A stretch of DNA of 64,000 nt from Dyella_A sp049445995 (GTDB lineage Bacteria; Pseudomonadota; Gammaproteobacteria; Xanthomonadales; Rhodanobacteraceae): positions 1 through 64,000 of the forward strand of contig NZ_JBMSDZ010000007.1 in NCBI RefSeq assembly GCF_049445995.1, given 5' to 3'. Every line of letters begins with the position of its first letter. The first letter of the stretch is position 1. A program made the position numbers and the translations under genes. The notes under the pieces were generated by a model. It made no database searches, was not told the DNA's origin, and worked only from the letters and a program-made list of their open reading frames with translations. Shown piece by piece: positions 1 through 9,121 of this stretch.

Positions 1-61
1 ACCGTCCGCTCGTGAGACCTACGGCAGATTCTACAGGTTTGTTTTATTTTGTCGACACCCT

Positions 62-247
62 CTCAGAGGCTGAGAAAAATTCGACCGCCGTAGCGAGAGC
101 GCCGCCAAGCGTTCGTGACAAGGTGCGCTGGGCGCCCATCCGGGGAGTTTGGTGAGCCAAATGACCCGGATGGGCGCCCAGCGCGCCGCCGGCACGGGCG
201 TTTGGCGGCGGTCGCAGTAGGCGGGCGATTTTTTCTCAGCCTCTCAG
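62..247. repeat. Palindromic repeat family 2, long copy with nested hairpin
   Basis: Both ends carry an inverted repeat of about 20 bp, read outward-in as CTSAGAGGCTGAGAAAAAT. A shorter, 101-bp copy of the same element lies at 36584-36684, so this copy carries about 85 extra bp in its centre. The extra part contains a perfect 20-bp stem (125-144 paired with 165-184, left arm starting GCGCTGGGCG) around a 20-base loop. The first 344 bases of the window hold no convincing gene; this element is the only structure I see there. Confidence 0.8.
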
Positions 248-344
248 CTCGTGCGGAGGGTGGAAGCCATGGGCGGGGGTCGGTGCGGGGGTCGAGCCGG
301 CGGTGGTGAGCGGCCGGCGCCGCGCTGCCAAGTCCGCCCGCGCG

Positions 345-905
345 TCACACCATCCGGAAGCTGCGCAGCTGGCCGCTGACGATCAGCGGGGCGAGGTCGT
401 AGCCCAGGCCGCGCGCGGTGGATTTGAGCGCTTCCAGCATCTGGCGTTCCATCTGCGGCTCGCGGGCGAACATCCACAGTTCGCGCAGTCGCGGCTCGCC
501 CAGCATCAGCCACTGGTATTGCCGGTCGATCGCCAGCACCCACAGGTCCTTCCAGGTCGAGGGCAGCCACTGCGCCCAGGCGGGCGCCGCGGTGCGCTGG
601 AACTGCCCGGGTTCTTCCACCGGATAGCGCCGGCGCGCGTGGAAATCCTGCCGCCGCTCGCTGCCGTCGGGTTCGCTGCAGCTGCGGCGCAGGCGGTACT
701 GGTCTGCGTCCAGCGGCTCGATGTCCAGCCGGATGTCGCGGTCGGTGAGGCGCTGCAAGGGCGAGGGCAGGCGTGCGATCTCGTGCCAGCGGCCGGCGAA
801 GCGCGTGATGTCGAGCTGGGGAACCGCCTTCATCAACGTGGGCGTGGGCACGGACAGGGCGACACTGGCACTGAGCGTGGCGGGCAGTGGAACAGACCAG
901 TTCAT
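345..905 (-). CDS. Lipocalin family protein (Blc-like)
   Basis: A 186-residue protein with the lipocalin N-terminal signature around residues 33-41 (LDITRFAGRWHEI, containing the conserved G-x-W) and the later FAREPQ segment in the position of the third conserved region of bacterial lipocalins. Bacterial Blc proteins bind lipids and are usually outer-membrane lipoproteins, but no lipobox cysteine is visible here, so this one is more likely soluble or weakly exported. The start is supported by GAGGAAAT about 8 bases upstream. A later Met (residue 25) is an alternative start. The substrate cannot be read from the sequence. Confidence 0.8.
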   Translation of the reverse strand: MNWSVPLPATLSASVALSVPTPTLMKAVPQLDITRFAGRWHEIARLPSPLQRLTDRDIRLDIEPLDADQYRLRRSCSEPDGSERRQDFHARRRYPVEEPGQFQRTAAPAWAQWLPSTWKDLWVLAIDRQYQWLMLGEPRLRELWMFAREPQMERQMLEALKSTARGLGYDLAPLIVSGQLRSFRMV

Positions 906-983
906 GGCGCATTTCCTCGGGACGGGCGGACAGCCGGCAGGCCCGGCATGTCTTGCGAAAGCCGTGCCAATGCAGTGGCCTTG

Positions 984-1577
984 TCAGGCACCGCGCTGGT
1001 ACAGCATGCACAGGTTGTTGCAGGGCATCGGCACGACACGCTGCAACTTGAACCCGCCCGCCGCGGCCAGATCGGTCACGGCCTGGTGGTTGCGCAGACC
1101 CATGCGGGGGTCGCGCGCCTGCAGCGCGGCATCGAACGCCGCATTGCCCTCGCTGGTGGGGCGACCGTGTTCATGGAAGGGGCCGTAGATCGCCAGGCGA
1201 GCATCGGCGCCGCATGCCGCCGGCAGTGCGGCAAACAGTCGCCGCACCTCGGGCCAGCCCATGATGTGCAGCGTATTGGCGGTGAACACCGCGTCGAACG
1301 GACCCTCCGGCCAGCGGCCGTTGACGTCCAGCGTCACGGGTGGGGGTGTATTGGGCAGTCGGGCGTGATCGAGCCAGGCGCGGATGCCGGGCAGGTTGCC
1401 GGCCCGGTCGGAGGTCTGCCAGACCAGCTGCGGCATCGCCGCGGCGAAATGCACGGCGTGCTCGCCGGTGCCGCTGCCGATCTCCAGCACGTGCCGGCGA
1501 TCGGCAAACCACGGTCGCAGCACCGCCAGGATCGGCTCGCGATTGCGCGCGCAGGCCGGCGAGCTCGGCCGCTCCAT
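984..1577 (-). CDS. DUF938 family SAM-dependent methyltransferase
   Basis: A 197-residue protein opening with the family-typical SPACARNREPIL segment followed by the SAM-binding glycine-rich motif VLEIGSGTGEHA (about residues 30-41). The later FTANTLHIMGW and YGPFHEHGRPTSEGN blocks also fit the DUF938 class I methyltransferase family. The methyl acceptor is unknown. The gene starts 4 bases after the stop of the upstream 66-residue membrane protein on the same strand, so the two are probably co-transcribed. Confidence 0.85.
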   Translation of the reverse strand: MERPSSPACARNREPILAVLRPWFADRRHVLEIGSGTGEHAVHFAAAMPQLVWQTSDRAGNLPGIRAWLDHARLPNTPPPVTLDVNGRWPEGPFDAVFTANTLHIMGWPEVRRLFAALPAACGADARLAIYGPFHEHGRPTSEGNAAFDAALQARDPRMGLRNHQAVTDLAAAGGFKLQRVVPMPCNNLCMLYQRGA

Positions 1578-1581
1578 CGGA

Positions 1582-1782
1582 TCAGACCGCCGGACGGCCC
1601 CGTAGCACGCGCGCCGGCAGCATCAGCAGCGCACCGAGGAAGGCGAACACCGCGCCCACCGTGATGCCGACCAGCCGGAACGGCAGCGCGAGCAGCCACA
1701 CGATGGGGTACAGCACCAGCGCCAGCAGGGCGATCGGCCAGCAGAACACCAGCAGCAACAGCCAGAGCAGAAAACCGACCAT
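1582..1782 (-). CDS. Small hydrophobic membrane protein
   Basis: A 66-residue, almost wholly hydrophobic protein with two likely transmembrane helices (about residues 3-32 and 36-56) and an arginine-rich C-terminus. It starts at an ATG with GAGGTG close upstream and is followed after 4 bases by the DUF938 methyltransferase gene. I do not recognise a characterised family. Small inner-membrane proteins of this kind are common in xanthomonads. Confidence 0.65.
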   Translation of the reverse strand: MVGFLLWLLLLVFCWPIALLALVLYPIVWLLALPFRLVGITVGAVFAFLGALLMLPARVLRGRPAV

Positions 1783-1827
1783 GGCGCACCTCGCGGGCAG
1801 CGGTATCGGAGCCGGCAGGATACGCCC

Positions 1828-2412
1828 TCAGCCGAACGGACTCACCCCGACGAGCAGCACATGCAGCCAGAAAGCGAACGCGGCCCAGGCCGCCACGCCG
1901 ATCGCCACCGTCAGTACCGTGCGCGATGCCGGCCCCTTCGGGTAGCTGACGCCGGCCGCCCGATCGCGCCGCCGCGACACCATGAAATCGGCCACCGCCC
2001 AGATCAGGAAGGCGCCGAACAGCAGCACGTCGTGCAGCATGCCGGCGGCCAGCAGGTGGCCGAACGCCCACAGCTTCACCGCCGCCAGCATCGGATGGCC
2101 GAGCCGCGCCTTGATCGCGTTGCCCGGCACGTAGGCCGCCGCCAGCAGCACGAAGGCAATCAGGGTGAACAGCGCGTTGAGGTGGCGCAACGTCATCGGC
2201 GGCGCCCACACCAGCACCGGATGCTGGCGCGCCAGGCCGAAGCCCCACACCAGCACCACGAAACCGGCGATCGACACCAGCGCGTAGAGGCCTTTCCAGC
2301 CGTTCACGCCGAGCCGGGCGATCTGCTGCGTGCGCCAGCCATCGGCGAACAGGCGGATCGAGTGCACGCCGAGGAACAGCGCCAGACCGAGGATCAGCAT
2401 CGCCATGGACAT
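1828..2412 (-). CDS. NnrU family membrane protein
   Basis: A 194-residue multi-pass inner-membrane protein. It begins with the family-typical short helix ending in GVHSIRLF, has a central stretch with MTLRHLNALF and GHPMLAAVKLWAFGHLLAAG, and ends with a further helix. NnrU proteins are associated with nitric oxide/nitrite metabolism in denitrifiers and resemble isoprenoid-modifying membrane enzymes, but this copy has no denitrification neighbours, so its role is open. It is the first gene of a short leftward run with the 66-residue membrane protein and the DUF938 methyltransferase. Confidence 0.8.
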   Translation of the reverse strand: MSMAMLILGLALFLGVHSIRLFADGWRTQQIARLGVNGWKGLYALVSIAGFVVLVWGFGLARQHPVLVWAPPMTLRHLNALFTLIAFVLLAAAYVPGNAIKARLGHPMLAAVKLWAFGHLLAAGMLHDVLLFGAFLIWAVADFMVSRRRDRAAGVSYPKGPASRTVLTVAIGVAAWAAFAFWLHVLLVGVSPFG

Positions 2413-2544
2413 CGCTCCGCAGAGGGTGCGGCAAGTATAGGCGCCGACGGGGCCACCATGCGGCGTCTGCAGCCCGTCCGGGATCGCCCGCTCCTCGTCC
2501 CCGCGCGTTCAGGGTCCGGTGCAGGCCCGGCCCTGCCGGCGACA

Positions 2545-3279
2545 TCAATCCGCAGCGTGCACCCGCACGATCAGCGCCAGCGCTTGCGCCGCCAGCGCCA
2601 CGTCGCCGGCAGGCGGTGCACCGGGCAGCCAGCTGTCGCCCGCGGCGAGCGTGCCGGCGGGCGTCACGATCGGCCCCTGCACGGCGTAAAGCAGCACCAC
2701 GTCGGCAGGACAGACGTGTCTGCCGGAACCCCGCCATACCTCGACGCCGCCGCTGGCGCGGCCGCGCCGCAGCATCAGGTTGAAGTCGCGCGTGGCGCCA
2801 TCGGCTAGCAGCCTGTCGGGCTTTGCTGGTCGAGGCGAGAAGTCGGCTGTGCGAGGACGGATTTTAGACGTTTCGTCGGCCCATGGTGGTTCCATGGGGC
2901 GGCGAAGCGGCGGAAACAGGGGCCGCACCGCCGGACTCGCAGCCCGGCCGAGCAAAGTCCGACAGGCTGCCAGCGCCACGGCCACCTCGGCCTCGCCGGG
3001 AAACGCGAACGGCGCGCACGGCGTGGTGAGGTCGTGGACCTGCGTGCCATCCAGCGTCATGCGGAAGCCGACGCCGTCGATCAGCACGATGGTCCGGTCC
3101 ACGCCGGGAAAGCGCGAGAACGGCGCGGCACCGACCACGTCGGCCAGGCTCACGCGCCACAGGAAATCCTCCGGTCCCGCGCCCGGTGGCATCACGGCGA
3201 TCTCGCGGGTGATGCCAAGCCCGTTGCGCCACGGCACCGGCACCAGCGCGTCGGCGCGCAGGAGGCGGCCGGCGCTCAC
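2545..3279 (-). CDS. HutD/Ves family protein carrying an in-frame palindromic element
   Basis: A HutD/Ves cupin-like protein (family length about 190 residues) of 244 residues. The N-terminal half has the family's VPWRNGLGITREI and FSRFPGVDRTIVLIDG blocks and the C-terminal half has RDFNLMLRRG. Between them, after roughly residue 103, lie 55 residues encoded entirely by a palindromic repeat (2808-2970). Removing them restores the normal family length and alignment. The start is a GTG that overlaps the dinG stop (GTGA), showing translational coupling. HutD is linked to histidine utilisation and Ves to cold response, but no hut genes are nearby. Whether the enlarged protein folds is unknown. 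Confidence 0.75.
   Translation of the reverse strand: MSAGRLLRADALVPVPWRNGLGITREIAVMPPGAGPEDFLWRVSLADVVGAAPFSRFPGVDRTIVLIDGVGFRMTLDGTQVHDLTTPCAPFAFPGEAEVAVALAACRTLLGRAASPAVRPLFPPLRRPMEPPWADETSKIRPRTADFSPRPAKPDRLLADGATRDFNLMLRRGRASGGVEVWRGSGRHVCPADVVLLYAVQGPIVTPAGTLAAGDSWLPGAPPAGDVALAAQALALIVRVHAAD
2808..2970. repeat. Palindromic repeat family 1, copy A, inside hutD
   Basis: The element is 163 bp with terminal inverted repeats reading GCAGCCTGTCGGRCTTTGCT, and a central self-complementary CCATGG-TTCCATGG type core near 2881-2896. It is preceded by CTAG and followed by CCAG. It closely matches copies at 33522-33687 and 43559-43721. It adds 55 codons without a stop to the host gene on the minus strand. 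Confidence 0.9.
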
Positions 3280-5381
3280 GCGGCGCGCTCGATCGCGCGT
3301 GCGAACGGCGGCAGCGCCTGCAGCATGCGCTCGCCGTAGCGCTTGACCACCACGCGGCGGTCCAGCAGCACGATGCGGCCGCGGTCGGTCTCGTTGCGGA
3401 TCAGCCGGCCGCAGTACTGGATCAGCAAGCGCGTGGCCTCGGGAATGGTCACCTCGATGAACGGATTGCGCCCGCGCGACTCCAGCCATTCGGCGTAGGT
3501 GGCGCCGACCGGATCGGTGGGCACGGCGAACGGCAGCTGGGTGATCACCACCGTCTCGCAGAACTTGCCCGGCAGGTCCAGGCCTTCGCCGAACGAGGCC
3601 AGTCCGAACAAGGTGCTGCCCTTGCCGGTCTCGATGTCGGCGCAGTGCTCGGCGACCAGCTGCGACTTGCCCAGCGAGCCCTGCGCACGGACCTTGCGCA
3701 CCAGCGCGATCGGCAGTTTCTGCAGCACGCGGTCGAGCTTGATGCGCGAGGTGAACAGCACCAGGTTGCCGGCGTCCCAGTCGAGGTGTTCGGCCAGCCA
3801 TTCGGCCACTTCCTCCGCGTGCGCATCGCGCGCGTCGGGCAGGGTGCGCATGGCCGGCACCTCCAGCCGCGCCTGCGCCGCGAGATCGAACGGCGAGGGC
3901 AGGCTCAGCGTCACCGCCTCGTCGGGCAGGCCCACCGCATCGGCGAAATGGCGGAAGTTGCCGCCGGCGCTGAGCGTGGCCGAAGTCATCACCACGCCGC
4001 TGGCGTTGCCCCACAGCACGCTGCGCAGCATGTCCGCGGCGGACACCGCCGAGGCGTGGCAGACCAACTGCTGGTCGCCGGCCAGGGTGACCCAGCGCGC
4101 CAGCGGCGGCGCGTGCTCGTGGTCGCTGGCCGACCACGCACGCCAGCAACGCGACTGCTTCTCCAGCCGCTCCAGCGCCATGCCCAGCTCGCGCGACAGC
4201 GCCTCCTGGGTCGGGCCGCCCTCGCTCATCTCCAGCACGGCGCGGCGCACCGCGGTGAGCCAGCGCTGCACTTCGGCCGTATGGACGGCCAGAATGCGGG
4301 CGTGTTCCACCCAGCCTTCCGGCAGCCGGCCCATCGAGCCGCGATACATCGGTTCGCTCTCGCCGGGGTCGGGTACCCAGCTCAGGCGGATCTCGCGCTC
4401 CAGCTCCTCCAGCGCGTCGCTCAGCTCCTGCAGTTTCGCGTCGCCCTGGTCGAGGCCGAGCTTGCCCAGCGACTCCTTGTCGGTGAGCGAATAGGCCGCG
4501 TGCACCTGTCGACCGAGCCGGCTCAGTTGGCGCACCGCCGTGCCCATGAACACCTCGGCGGTGCCGCGGTCGATCGCCTTGGCGGCGACGTGGTGGCCTT
4601 CGTCGAACACGTACAGCGTCTCGTCCGGCTTGGGCAGGATCACGCCGCCCCAGCTGTCCTCCTCGCTGCCGGGCATGGTGAGGTCGGCCAGCACCAGATC
4701 CTGGTTGGCCACGATGATCTCGGCGTCGGCCACCGCGCGGCGCGCGGCGAAGAACGGGCAGCCCATGAACTGCGCGCAGCGGCGGCCGGTGCAGCCGCCG
4801 GCGCTGGTGGTGATCATGCCGCGCAGCAGGTCGCCGACCGGCTCGGGGGCCGCATCCATGTCGCCGTCCCAGCGGCCGGTGTCCAGCGCGGTGAGCAGCT
4901 TGCCCAGCACGGCCTTGTCGCGCGCGTCCGGCGGGCGCGTCCACAGCGCCAGGTCGGTGTCTAAGCCCAGCCCCAGCTGCGCGTCGGCGGCCAGGCTGTT
5001 GCCGGCCATCAAGAGGTTGCGCGGGCACACGTAGCGGCCGCGGCCCTTGGCCAGCGCCACCTTGGCCTCGATGCCGTTGAGCGACAGGTACAGCGGGATG
5101 TCCCGCTGCACCAACTGCTCCTGCAGCGCCACTGTGGCGGTGGCGATCAGCAGCTTCTTCTTCTGCGCCCGCGCCACCGCGTGGCCGGCGATCAGGTAGG
5201 CCATCGACTTGCCGGTGCCGGTGGGTGCCTCGATCACCGCCACGCCGCCGGGTTCGGCCAGCGCCTTGGCTACCTCGGCAATCATCCGCCCCTGGGAAGC
5301 ACGCGCGCGGAAGCCCGGCAGCCCGTTCTTGAGGCGGCTGTAGGCGGCGCGGATGGCGTCTTTGGTGGCGTCGGTGAGCAA
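3276..5381 (-). CDS. dinG: ATP-dependent DNA helicase DinG
   Basis: A 701-residue XPD-like superfamily 2 helicase. It shows Walker A EAPTGTGKS (residues 51-59), the DEGH box in YVFDEGHHVAAKA, cysteines between them that suit the 4Fe-4S cluster of this family (RYVCPRN, GGCTGRRC, GCPFF), and C-terminal helicase motifs including the QYCGRLIRNETDRG block. DinG unwinds 5'-3' and helps remove R-loops and resolve replication-transcription conflicts. The apparent start is a TTG at 5379-5381; no better in-frame start with a Shine-Dalgarno was found. hutD overlaps its stop. It is divergent from the GGDEF-EAL gene. Confidence 0.95.
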   Translation of the reverse strand: MLTDATKDAIRAAYSRLKNGLPGFRARASQGRMIAEVAKALAEPGGVAVIEAPTGTGKSMAYLIAGHAVARAQKKKLLIATATVALQEQLVQRDIPLYLSLNGIEAKVALAKGRGRYVCPRNLLMAGNSLAADAQLGLGLDTDLALWTRPPDARDKAVLGKLLTALDTGRWDGDMDAAPEPVGDLLRGMITTSAGGCTGRRCAQFMGCPFFAARRAVADAEIIVANQDLVLADLTMPGSEEDSWGGVILPKPDETLYVFDEGHHVAAKAIDRGTAEVFMGTAVRQLSRLGRQVHAAYSLTDKESLGKLGLDQGDAKLQELSDALEELEREIRLSWVPDPGESEPMYRGSMGRLPEGWVEHARILAVHTAEVQRWLTAVRRAVLEMSEGGPTQEALSRELGMALERLEKQSRCWRAWSASDHEHAPPLARWVTLAGDQQLVCHASAVSAADMLRSVLWGNASGVVMTSATLSAGGNFRHFADAVGLPDEAVTLSLPSPFDLAAQARLEVPAMRTLPDARDAHAEEVAEWLAEHLDWDAGNLVLFTSRIKLDRVLQKLPIALVRKVRAQGSLGKSQLVAEHCADIETGKGSTLFGLASFGEGLDLPGKFCETVVITQLPFAVPTDPVGATYAEWLESRGRNPFIEVTIPEATRLLIQYCGRLIRNETDRGRIVLLDRRVVVKRYGERMLQALPPFARAIERAA

Positions 5382-5506
5382 GCGGGTAAAGCCCGGGCGG
5401 GAACGGTCGATAAGAGTCGATGAAGCGCGATCCGCGGTGGGCGCGAGGCTCGCGGCAAGCGTCCAGTTTATCGGATCGGGTTGGGTCGACCGCCCACGGG
5501 ATCGCC

Positions 5507-8461
5507 ATGAAGGATCATCATCACCCCATGAAGATCCCCTCCGACCCAGTGCCCGGTCGCGCGACCGTCAGCCCGGTGGCCTGGCTGGAACGGCTGCTGG
5601 AAGCGTCCGGCCCTGCGGCGGTGGCGGCGGTGATCGTGGACAGGGTGCGCGCGGACCCGACGTGCCGGGCGGCCACCGTGCTGTGGTGGCTGCCCGGCCA
5701 GCCCCAGCCCGAATGCCATCCCGCCACCCGGCCGGGCGCGGCGGAGATGGCGCTGGTGCGGCGTGCGCTGGACAGCGAGGGGCTGCAGCTCGATCCGGCG
5801 CTGTCGCTGCTGACCTGCCGGCTGTGCCGGCCCGGTGCGGCGGCGCTGCTGGTGCAACTGGACGCGGACGCCGCCGGGGTGCCGCCCGAACGGCAGTTGC
5901 CGCTGGCTTGGCTGCAACTGGCCGGGCGCCAGCTGCAGCGCGCGCTGGAACTGACCGACCTGCAGCGCTCGCACGACCGGCTCGAGCGCTCCGAAACCCT
6001 GCAGCGCGCGCTGCTGAGCATCTCCGACCTGTCCGGCTCCGAGCTGGAGATGCCCGACATGCTGCTGGGCATCCACGGCATCGTCGGCACGCTGATGTAC
6101 GCGGAGAACTTCTTCATCGTGCGCTACGACGCCGAACGCGGCACGATGCGCTTTCTCTACTACGCCGACAGCGAGGACGAGGCGGGCCAGCCCGATGCGG
6201 ACATGCCGATGGCGCGCCTGCACGGCAGCCTCACCTGGCACCTGCTCACCGGCAGCCGGCCGCTGATGGGTGCCATCGAGGAGATCGACCGCCAGCTCGG
6301 CGGCACGCTGCGCCCGATCGGGCCGCAGTGCCGGCACTGGCTCGGCGTGCCGATGCTGCGCGGAGGCGTGGCACGCGGTGCGCTGGTGGTGCAGACCTAC
6401 GAGGAGGGCATCCGCTACAGCGCCGCCGATCGCGCGCTGCTGCAGTTCGTCGGCAGCCACATCCTCACCGCGCTGGAGCGCAAGCAGGGCAAGGACGATC
6501 TCGAGCGTCGCGTGCGCGAACGCACGCTGGAGCTGGCCGAGCTCAACCGCGGCCTGCAGCAGCAGGTGGTCGAGCGCCAGCGCGCCGAGCGACTGCAGGC
6601 GGCGCTGTTCCAGATCGCCCAGCTGGCCACCGCCGACATCGACCAGCAGACCTTCTGCCAACAGGTACACGCCATCGTCGGCAGCCTGATCAACGCGAAG
6701 AACTTCTTCATCGCGCTGGTCGACGAAGCTTCCCGCACGCTGAGCTTTCCCTACGCGGTCGACGTGACCGGCGAGTCCTACCTCGCCCGGCCGCTCAGCC
6801 GCGGGCTGAGCGAGTACGTGCTCCGGCACGGTGCGCTGGTGGTCGATCGCGCCGGCATGGACCGCATGATCGAGTGCGGCGAGATCGACGCCCATTCCAC
6901 CGGTACGCCGTCGATCTGCTGGCTCGGCGTACCGCTGTGGGATGGCGACCATGCGATCGGCCTGGTCGCGGTGCAGAGCTACACCGAGCAGATCACCTAC
7001 GGCGAAGCCGAGCAGGAGCTGCTGGGTTTCGTCGCCTCGCAGATCGCCACCAGCCTGCAGCGCCGCCGCGCCGCCGATGCCCTGCAGCATGCCTATGCCC
7101 AGCTGGAGCTGCGCGTGCACGAGCGCACCCACGCCCTGCGCCAGGAGATCGGCGAACGCGAGCGCGTCCAGCAGCAGCTGCGCCACCAGGTGATGCACGA
7201 TCCACTCACCGGCCTGCCCAACCGCGACCACCTGCGCGAGCGCATCGAGCGCAGCCTGGCGCTGGTACGCGACACCCGCGGCGCGCGCTGCGCCCTGCTG
7301 TACATCGACGTGGACCGCTTCAAGGTGATCAACGACAGCCTCGGCCACCTCGCCGGCGATGCCGTGCTGAAAGAGGTGGCGCAACGCCTGCAGGGCTGCG
7401 TGCGCGAGCCGGACGTGGTGGCGCGGCTGTCCGGCGACGAGTTCGCGATCCTGCTCGACCGCGTCGACGGGCCGGCCACCGCCGCGGCGGTGGCCGATCG
7501 CGTGCTGCAGGCGCTGGGCCGGCCGCTGCCGGTGGCCGGCCGCGAACTGCAGCCCAGCGCCAGCCTGGGCATCGCGCTGGGCGACCATCGCTACGGCCAG
7601 GCCGACGAACTGCTGCGCGATGCCGACATCGCGCTGTACCGGGCCAAGGAACTCGGCCGCAAGCGCTATGCGCTGTTCGACGACACGCTGGCGAAGAACC
7701 TGGTCGACGAATTGAGCATGGAGGGCGAGTTGCGGCTGGCGCTGCAGCGCGACGAGTTCCAGCCCTACCTGCAGCCGATCTGCCGGCTGCAGACCGGCGA
7801 GCGGGTGGGCTACGAGGCGCTGCTGCGCTGGCACCATCCCGAGCGCGGCGTGCTGCCGCCGGGCGCGTTCCTCAAGGTGGCCGAGGACTGCGGGCAGATC
7901 GAGCCGATCGACTGGCAATTGTTCGAGCGCGCCTGCGTGGCGCTGACCCGGCTGCCGGGGCACGGCAGCTTCCTCACCTTCAATGTGTCGGCGCTGCATC
8001 TGCGCCATGCCGATTTCGACCAGCGCCTGCTGGCGATGATCGGGCGCAGCGGCCTGGCGCCCACGCGGGTGATTGTGGAGGTCACCGAGGGCTCGCTGCT
8101 GGACGATCCCGAGCGCGTGCGCGGCACGCTCGAACGCCTGCGCCAGGCCGGCGTGGGCGCGGCGCTGGACGATTTCGGCACCGGCTATTCCTCGCTCAAC
8201 TACCTGCACTCGCTGCCGCTGCGCATGCTGAAGATCGACCAGACCTTCGTGCAGGCGCTGGATGCCGGCAGCACCAACAGTTCCACCGTGGTCGAGGCGA
8301 TCCTCGCGCTGGCGCACGCGCTGGAGATCCAGGTGATCGCCGAGGGCATCGAGACGCCGCGCCAGCGCGCGCTGCTGCAGGACATGGCCTGCGAGCTGGG
8401 GCAGGGCTTCCTGCTCGGCCGCCCGCACCCGCTGGCGCACTGGCTGGGCGAGCCGGCCTGA
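5507..8461 (+). CDS. GAF-GAF-GGDEF-EAL cyclic-di-GMP protein
   Basis: A protein of about 984 residues with, in order, an N-terminal variable region, a first GAF-like domain (about 165-325), a second GAF domain (about 365-520), a coiled-coil linker, a GGDEF domain (about 563-728) whose signature reads RLSGDEF, and an EAL domain (about 743-981) with YEALLRW and DDFGTGYSSL. SGDEF is an accepted active variant, so both synthase and phosphodiesterase activities are possible. The complete EAL and DDFGTG motifs favour an active phosphodiesterase. No transmembrane segment is evident, so it is probably a cytoplasmic sensor. The ATG at 5528 is an alternative start. Confidence 0.9.
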   Translation: MKDHHHPMKIPSDPVPGRATVSPVAWLERLLEASGPAAVAAVIVDRVRADPTCRAATVLWWLPGQPQPECHPATRPGAAEMALVRRALDSEGLQLDPALSLLTCRLCRPGAAALLVQLDADAAGVPPERQLPLAWLQLAGRQLQRALELTDLQRSHDRLERSETLQRALLSISDLSGSELEMPDMLLGIHGIVGTLMYAENFFIVRYDAERGTMRFLYYADSEDEAGQPDADMPMARLHGSLTWHLLTGSRPLMGAIEEIDRQLGGTLRPIGPQCRHWLGVPMLRGGVARGALVVQTYEEGIRYSAADRALLQFVGSHILTALERKQGKDDLERRVRERTLELAELNRGLQQQVVERQRAERLQAALFQIAQLATADIDQQTFCQQVHAIVGSLINAKNFFIALVDEASRTLSFPYAVDVTGESYLARPLSRGLSEYVLRHGALVVDRAGMDRMIECGEIDAHSTGTPSICWLGVPLWDGDHAIGLVAVQSYTEQITYGEAEQELLGFVASQIATSLQRRRAADALQHAYAQLELRVHERTHALRQEIGERERVQQQLRHQVMHDPLTGLPNRDHLRERIERSLALVRDTRGARCALLYIDVDRFKVINDSLGHLAGDAVLKEVAQRLQGCVREPDVVARLSGDEFAILLDRVDGPATAAAVADRVLQALGRPLPVAGRELQPSASLGIALGDHRYGQADELLRDADIALYRAKELGRKRYALFDDTLAKNLVDELSMEGELRLALQRDEFQPYLQPICRLQTGERVGYEALLRWHHPERGVLPPGAFLKVAEDCGQIEPIDWQLFERACVALTRLPGHGSFLTFNVSALHLRHADFDQRLLAMIGRSGLAPTRVIVEVTEGSLLDDPERVRGTLERLRQAGVGAALDDFGTGYSSLNYLHSLPLRMLKIDQTFVQALDAGSTNSSTVVEAILALAHALEIQVIAEGIETPRQRALLQDMACELGQGFLLGRPHPLAHWLGEPA

Positions 8462-8467
8462 GCGTGC

Positions 8468-9121
8468 TCAGTTGCCGCCGGCGATCTGCCGCAGCGCCTG
8501 CTCGAACACTTCAGGCGGCTGGCCGCCGGAGATCAGGTGCTGGCGGTTGATGATGATCGCCGGTACCGAATGGATGCCGGCGCGCTGGAAGAACTGCTCC
8601 TGCGCACGTACCTCGGTGGCGTAGCGGTCGCTGGCAAGCACCGACCGCGCCTCGTCGCCGTCCAGCTCCACTGAGGCAGCCACCTGCGCCAGCACTTCGT
8701 GGTCGCTGACGTCCTCGCCGTCGGTGAAATACGCCGTGAGCAGCGCGCGCTTGAGCGCGTGCTGGCGACCGCTGTCCTCGGCCCAGTGCAGCAGGCGATG
8801 GGCATCGAAGGTGTTGTAGATGCGCCGCGTGTCCTGGTTGGCGAAGGTGAAGCCCACCGCCGCGCCGCGCTGGCGGATGTTTTCCTGGTTCTGCGCCAGC
8901 TGCTCGCGCGTCATGCCGTACTTCCTGGCGATGTGCCCGCCCACGTCCTCGCCTTCGGCCGCCATCTGCGGGTTCAGCTCGAACGGCTGGAAGTGGATCT
9001 CGGCGCGCACCTCGTCCTTCAGCGCATCGAGCGCGCGCTCCAGCGAGGCCAGCCCCACCGCGCACCAGGGGCAGGAGACGTCGGAGACAAAATCGATGCG
9101 CAGGGTCTGTGGATGGGTCAT
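8468..9121 (-). CDS. DsbA family oxidoreductase (FrnE-like)
   Basis: A 217-residue thioredoxin-fold protein with the redox motif CPWC (within SDVSCPWCAVG, near residue 17) and the cis-proline region HSVPAIIIN. The FELNPQMAAEGEDV and KYGMTREQLAQNQ segments place it in the FrnE/polyketide-biosynthesis-type DsbA group. There is no signal peptide, so it is predicted cytoplasmic and acts as a thiol oxidoreductase or isomerase; FrnE homologues have been linked to oxidative stress tolerance. The ATG chosen is the first consistent with the family N-terminus. It converges with the GGDEF-EAL gene, whose stop is only 6 bases away. Confidence 0.9.
   Translation of the reverse strand: MTHPQTLRIDFVSDVSCPWCAVGLASLERALDALKDEVRAEIHFQPFELNPQMAAEGEDVGGHIARKYGMTREQLAQNQENIRQRGAAVGFTFANQDTRRIYNTFDAHRLLHWAEDSGRQHALKRALLTAYFTDGEDVSDHEVLAQVAASVELDGDEARSVLASDRYATEVRAQEQFFQRAGIHSVPAIIINRQHLISGGQPPEVFEQALRQIAGGN

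Noticed and set aside
2808..2970. Insertion sequence with its own transposase
   Set aside because: All copies are too short to code for one and no transposase is in the window; they are non-autonomous or are spread by another mechanism.
5468..8440. Very long open frame antisense to the GGDEF-EAL gene
   Set aside because: The high GC content with third-position G/C produces long shadow frames; its translation is Gln/Ala/Arg-rich with no family features, while the plus strand is clearly coding.
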